From an uncultured Clostridia bacterium (lineage in GTDB: Bacteria; Bacillota; Clostridia; Oscillospirales; CAG-272): a DNA stretch of 8,113 bases. This document shows, in pieces, positions 6,600 to 8,113 of the stretch; positions within the stretch are counted from its first letter, which is position 1; the number at the start of each line of letters is the position of its first letter. The stretch covers positions 1-8,113 of the forward strand of contig CAMZBE010000050.1 in the NCBI GenBank assembly GCA_947304475.1, written 5' to 3'. The translations under genes and the position numbers were made by a program. The notes beneath the pieces were generated by a model. That model was not told the DNA's origin and did not search any database. It saw only the letters and a program-made list of their open reading frames with translations.

Positions 6600-6632
6600 G
6601 CCCGCCGTCCATGTGACGGCGGGCGTCTTTTT
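6600..6632 (+). terminator. Rho-independent terminator after the PHP remnant
   Basis: GCCCGCCGTC (6600-6609) pairs perfectly over 10 bp with GACGGCGGGC (6615-6624) around the loop CATGT. GTCTTTTTCTTT follows. It lies 38 bases after the stop of the PHP remnant, so it is probably that gene's original terminator and now ends the helix-turn-helix transcript. Confidence 0.9.
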
Positions 6633-6644
6633 CTTTGCGCGCTA

Positions 6645-6673
6645 TTGCAATTTTCCTTTGCACGCTATATAAT
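6645..6673 (+). promoter_or_regulatory. Sigma-A-type promoter for the glycerate kinase
   Basis: TTGCAA (6645-6650, 4/6 match to the -35) and consensus TATAAT (6668-6673) are separated by exactly 17 bp. Transcription should start near 6680, giving a leader of about 40 nt. Confidence 0.82.
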
Positions 6674-6694
6674 GAATATATACAATTAGAAAGA

Positions 6695-6716
6695 CCGGTG
6701 AGGTTCTCGCCGGGGG
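6695..6716 (+). promoter_or_regulatory. Hairpin and G-run at the glycerate kinase translation start
   Basis: CCGGTGAG (6695-6702) pairs with CTCGCCGG (6706-6713) over 8 bp with one G-T wobble and a GTT loop. The last two paired G overlap the five-G run at 6712-6716, which is the only Shine-Dalgarno-like element at a useful distance (7 nt) from the ATG at 6724. The GAGG at 6700-6703 is inside the hairpin and too far upstream. The structure could limit ribosome access. Confidence 0.45.
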
Positions 6717-6723
6717 TATGAAC

Positions 6724-7827
6724 ATGCGCTTTCTCGTTATGAGCGACAGTTTCAAGGGCAGTATGACGGCAAAAACCGTTTGTGAGATCGTGCGCGACCG
6801 GATCCTCGTCCGTGCTCCGGGCAGCACCGTTACCCTGTTTCCCGCCTTTGACGGCGGGGAAGGGAGCGCGGAATACCTGACCGCGATCTACGGCGGGCAG
6901 ACCGTGCGGGGACAGGCGACCAACGCGACCGGACGGCGTGTGCCCTCGACCTTCGGAATGAAGGACGACGTCGCGTTCCTTGCGATCGCCGACACCTCGG
7001 GACTTCCCGGCGCGAAGATCCGGAATCCCTTCGTCACCACGACGAGGGGGCTCGGCGACCAGATCGCGGACGCGATCGACCGCGGCGCGAAACGCATCGT
7101 GATCGGGCTGGGCGGCAGTTCGACCAACGACGGCGGCGCGGGCGCCGCAACCGCCCTCGGTGCGGTATTCCGCGACCAAAACGGTGAGCCGTTCCTTCCG
7201 GTCGGCGGCACGCTCGGAAAGATTGCGTCGGTTGACGTGACGGAACTGAAAAAAAGGATCGCCGGGGTTCGTTTCACCGGACTGTGCGACGTGACCAACC
7301 CTCTGACCGGCGAGACCGGCTGCTCGTTCGTTTACGCGAAGCAGAAGGGGGCGCGCACCCGCAAAAAGCGCGCCGAACTTGACGAATACATGACGCATTA
7401 CGCGGAGATGACCTCGTTTCTCGGGGTTTCGTCCGATACCCCGGGTGCGGGCGCGGCGGGTGGACTCGGCTATTTCGTCCGCGCCTTTCTTTGCGGCGAA
7501 CTGGTCTCGGGCGCCGACTTCTTCCTCAACGCGATCGATTTTGACGGGCGGGTGAAAGACGCGGACGTCGTCGTCTGCGGCGAGGGGAAGTTCGACGCGA
7601 CGTCAAGTATGGGCAAGATCTGCGGCAAGATCATTTCCCGTGCGCGGGCGGCGGGGAAGCCGGTCGTCGTATTCTGCGGCGCGAAAGACAACGCGCCGCC
7701 CCCCGAAGGGACCACCGTCTGTACCATCAACGATCCCGCCCTTTCACTTGAAGAGAACTTCGCCCGCAGCCGCGAGAACCTTTCCCGTGCCGTCGACCGT
7801 TGGCTGAACGGGGTGTCCGGGATCTGA
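6724..7827 (+). CDS. Glycerate kinase (GarK/GlxK family)
   Basis: A glycerate kinase of the Gly_kinase family, which phosphorylates glycerate with ATP to 2- or 3-phosphoglycerate and feeds lower glycolysis. Counting from the ATG at 6724 (367 residues), the landmarks are DSFKGS (8-13), DGGEGS (43-48), GLGGSSTNDGGAG (128-140), CDVTNPL (188-194), QKGA (207-210), PGAGAAGGLGY (240-250) and GEGKFDATSSMGK (286-298). Length and motif order match the family. An ATG at 6718 in the same frame adds Met-Asn. I prefer 6724 because MRFLVMSDSFKGS matches the usual N-terminus and the five-G run is better spaced. In the GEGKFDATS motif the family's usual Gln (GEGxxDxQT) is Thr, a small deviation. It has its own promoter and appears to be a single-gene unit; no dehydrogenase or transporter of glycerate metabolism is adjacent. 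Confidence 0.93.
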   Translation: MRFLVMSDSFKGSMTAKTVCEIVRDRILVRAPGSTVTLFPAFDGGEGSAEYLTAIYGGQTVRGQATNATGRRVPSTFGMKDDVAFLAIADTSGLPGAKIRNPFVTTTRGLGDQIADAIDRGAKRIVIGLGGSSTNDGGAGAATALGAVFRDQNGEPFLPVGGTLGKIASVDVTELKKRIAGVRFTGLCDVTNPLTGETGCSFVYAKQKGARTRKKRAELDEYMTHYAEMTSFLGVSSDTPGAGAAGGLGYFVRAFLCGELVSGADFFLNAIDFDGRVKDADVVVCGEGKFDATSSMGKICGKIISRARAAGKPVVVFCGAKDNAPPPEGTTVCTINDPALSLEENFARSRENLSRAVDRWLNGVSGI

Positions 7828-7861
7828 ACGTCGAAACGACTTATGAACTCCGATTAACCGA

Positions 7862-7894
7862 AACGCCGCACACCGGGTGACCGTGTGCGGCGTT
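7862..7894 (+). terminator. 12-bp perfect hairpin after the glycerate kinase, probable weak terminator
   Basis: AACGCCGCACAC (7862-7873) pairs perfectly with GTGTGCGGCGTT (7883-7894) around a 9-nt loop, starting 35 bases after the stop codon. It lacks a following T-tract on the + strand. On the - strand the same hairpin is followed by TTTCGG, also a poor tract. It could be a weak or bidirectional terminator or an mRNA 3'-end stabiliser. Confidence 0.55.
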
Positions 7895-8113
7895 CGTATG
7901 CGCGCAGCGCGCTTCGCAGATGCGAAACGACGTCCCGCGTCCCTCGTTGCGCGGAGAAACCGCTAACGCGAAAAACAAAACCATAACGTTTTCACTCACA
8001 AAAGATGTTCTTTCTTGCGGCAGGGCGAAAAAGGCAATCTCCTGCGATCGAACAAACGGAAAGTGTAAAAAAGTCAATAAAAACAAGGGAAAAACGAAGT
8101 CTCCTCTTCCGAT
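7895..8113. other. Intergenic tail without a supported gene
   Basis: After the hairpin come a short inverted repeat, TTCGCA (7913-7918) with TGCGAA (7921-7926), and then sequence growing A-rich toward the end. A - strand frame with an ATG crosses this stretch and the hairpin (8086 down to 7841), but it has no convincing ribosome-binding site or recognisable protein. I see no promoter, RNA gene or coding bias here. Confidence 0.5.

Noticed and set aside
6457..7398. A 313-codon open frame on the - strand over the glycerate kinase start
   Set aside because: It runs through a terminator and a promoter of the + strand, and the protein is Arg/Gly-rich without motifs, whereas the + strand frame carries all glycerate kinase signatures.
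7984..7998. Partial catabolite-repression (cre)-like site around TAACGTTTTCA
   Set aside because: Only one half fits the consensus, a key base is mismatched, and no promoter is nearby.

Overview
The window reads as chromosomal DNA from a GC-rich member of the Bacillota, most likely an anaerobic gut-type Clostridia lineage. The grounds are strong AAAGGAG/AGGAGG ribosome-binding sites, sigma-A promoters with 17-bp spacers (two with a TGn extended -10), hairpin-plus-T terminators, a Gram-positive style lipoprotein, and protein families common in that group. The lineage is an inference. All convincing genes are on the + strand. No RNA gene, CRISPR array or complete mobile element was seen.

Region 1 (1-3738): the 3' end of a probable octopine/nopaline-type (opine) dehydrogenase is followed by a terminator-like hairpin. 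A tightly packed trio comes next: an EamA/DMT transporter, a CapA-like metallophosphatase (11-bp overlap) and an M20 amidohydrolase (3-bp gap, its ribosome-binding site ending at the previous stop codon). A strong terminator closes the unit. A dehydrogenase of opine type beside an EamA exporter resembles bacterial opine-metallophore operons, but no nicotianamine-synthase-like gene is visible. The working idea is a locus that makes or processes, and moves, an N-substituted amino-acid metabolite.

Region 2 (3739-5750): an AT-rich intergenic stretch with a near-consensus promoter and a leader of roughly 125-130 nt containing small hairpins drives a 569-residue lipoprotein of the extracellular solute-binding type. 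No permease gene is beside it. A GC-rich hairpin with six T ends it.

Region 3 (5751-6632): a promoter and a small helix-turn-helix (MerR-like) protein. Immediately after it, in the -1 frame and overlapping its 3' end, lie about 91 intact codons of the C-terminal part of a PHP-domain phosphoesterase with no start codon. This looks like a deletion scar, and standard gene calling would miss it. A 10-bp perfect terminator stem follows.

Region 4 (6633-8113): a consensus-like promoter, a short leader with an 8-bp hairpin next to the start, and a glycerate kinase. A 12-bp perfect hairpin without a T-tract follows, then about 220 bp with no supported gene. The last ten bases match the core of common sequencing adapters, which may mean the window ends at a contig end.
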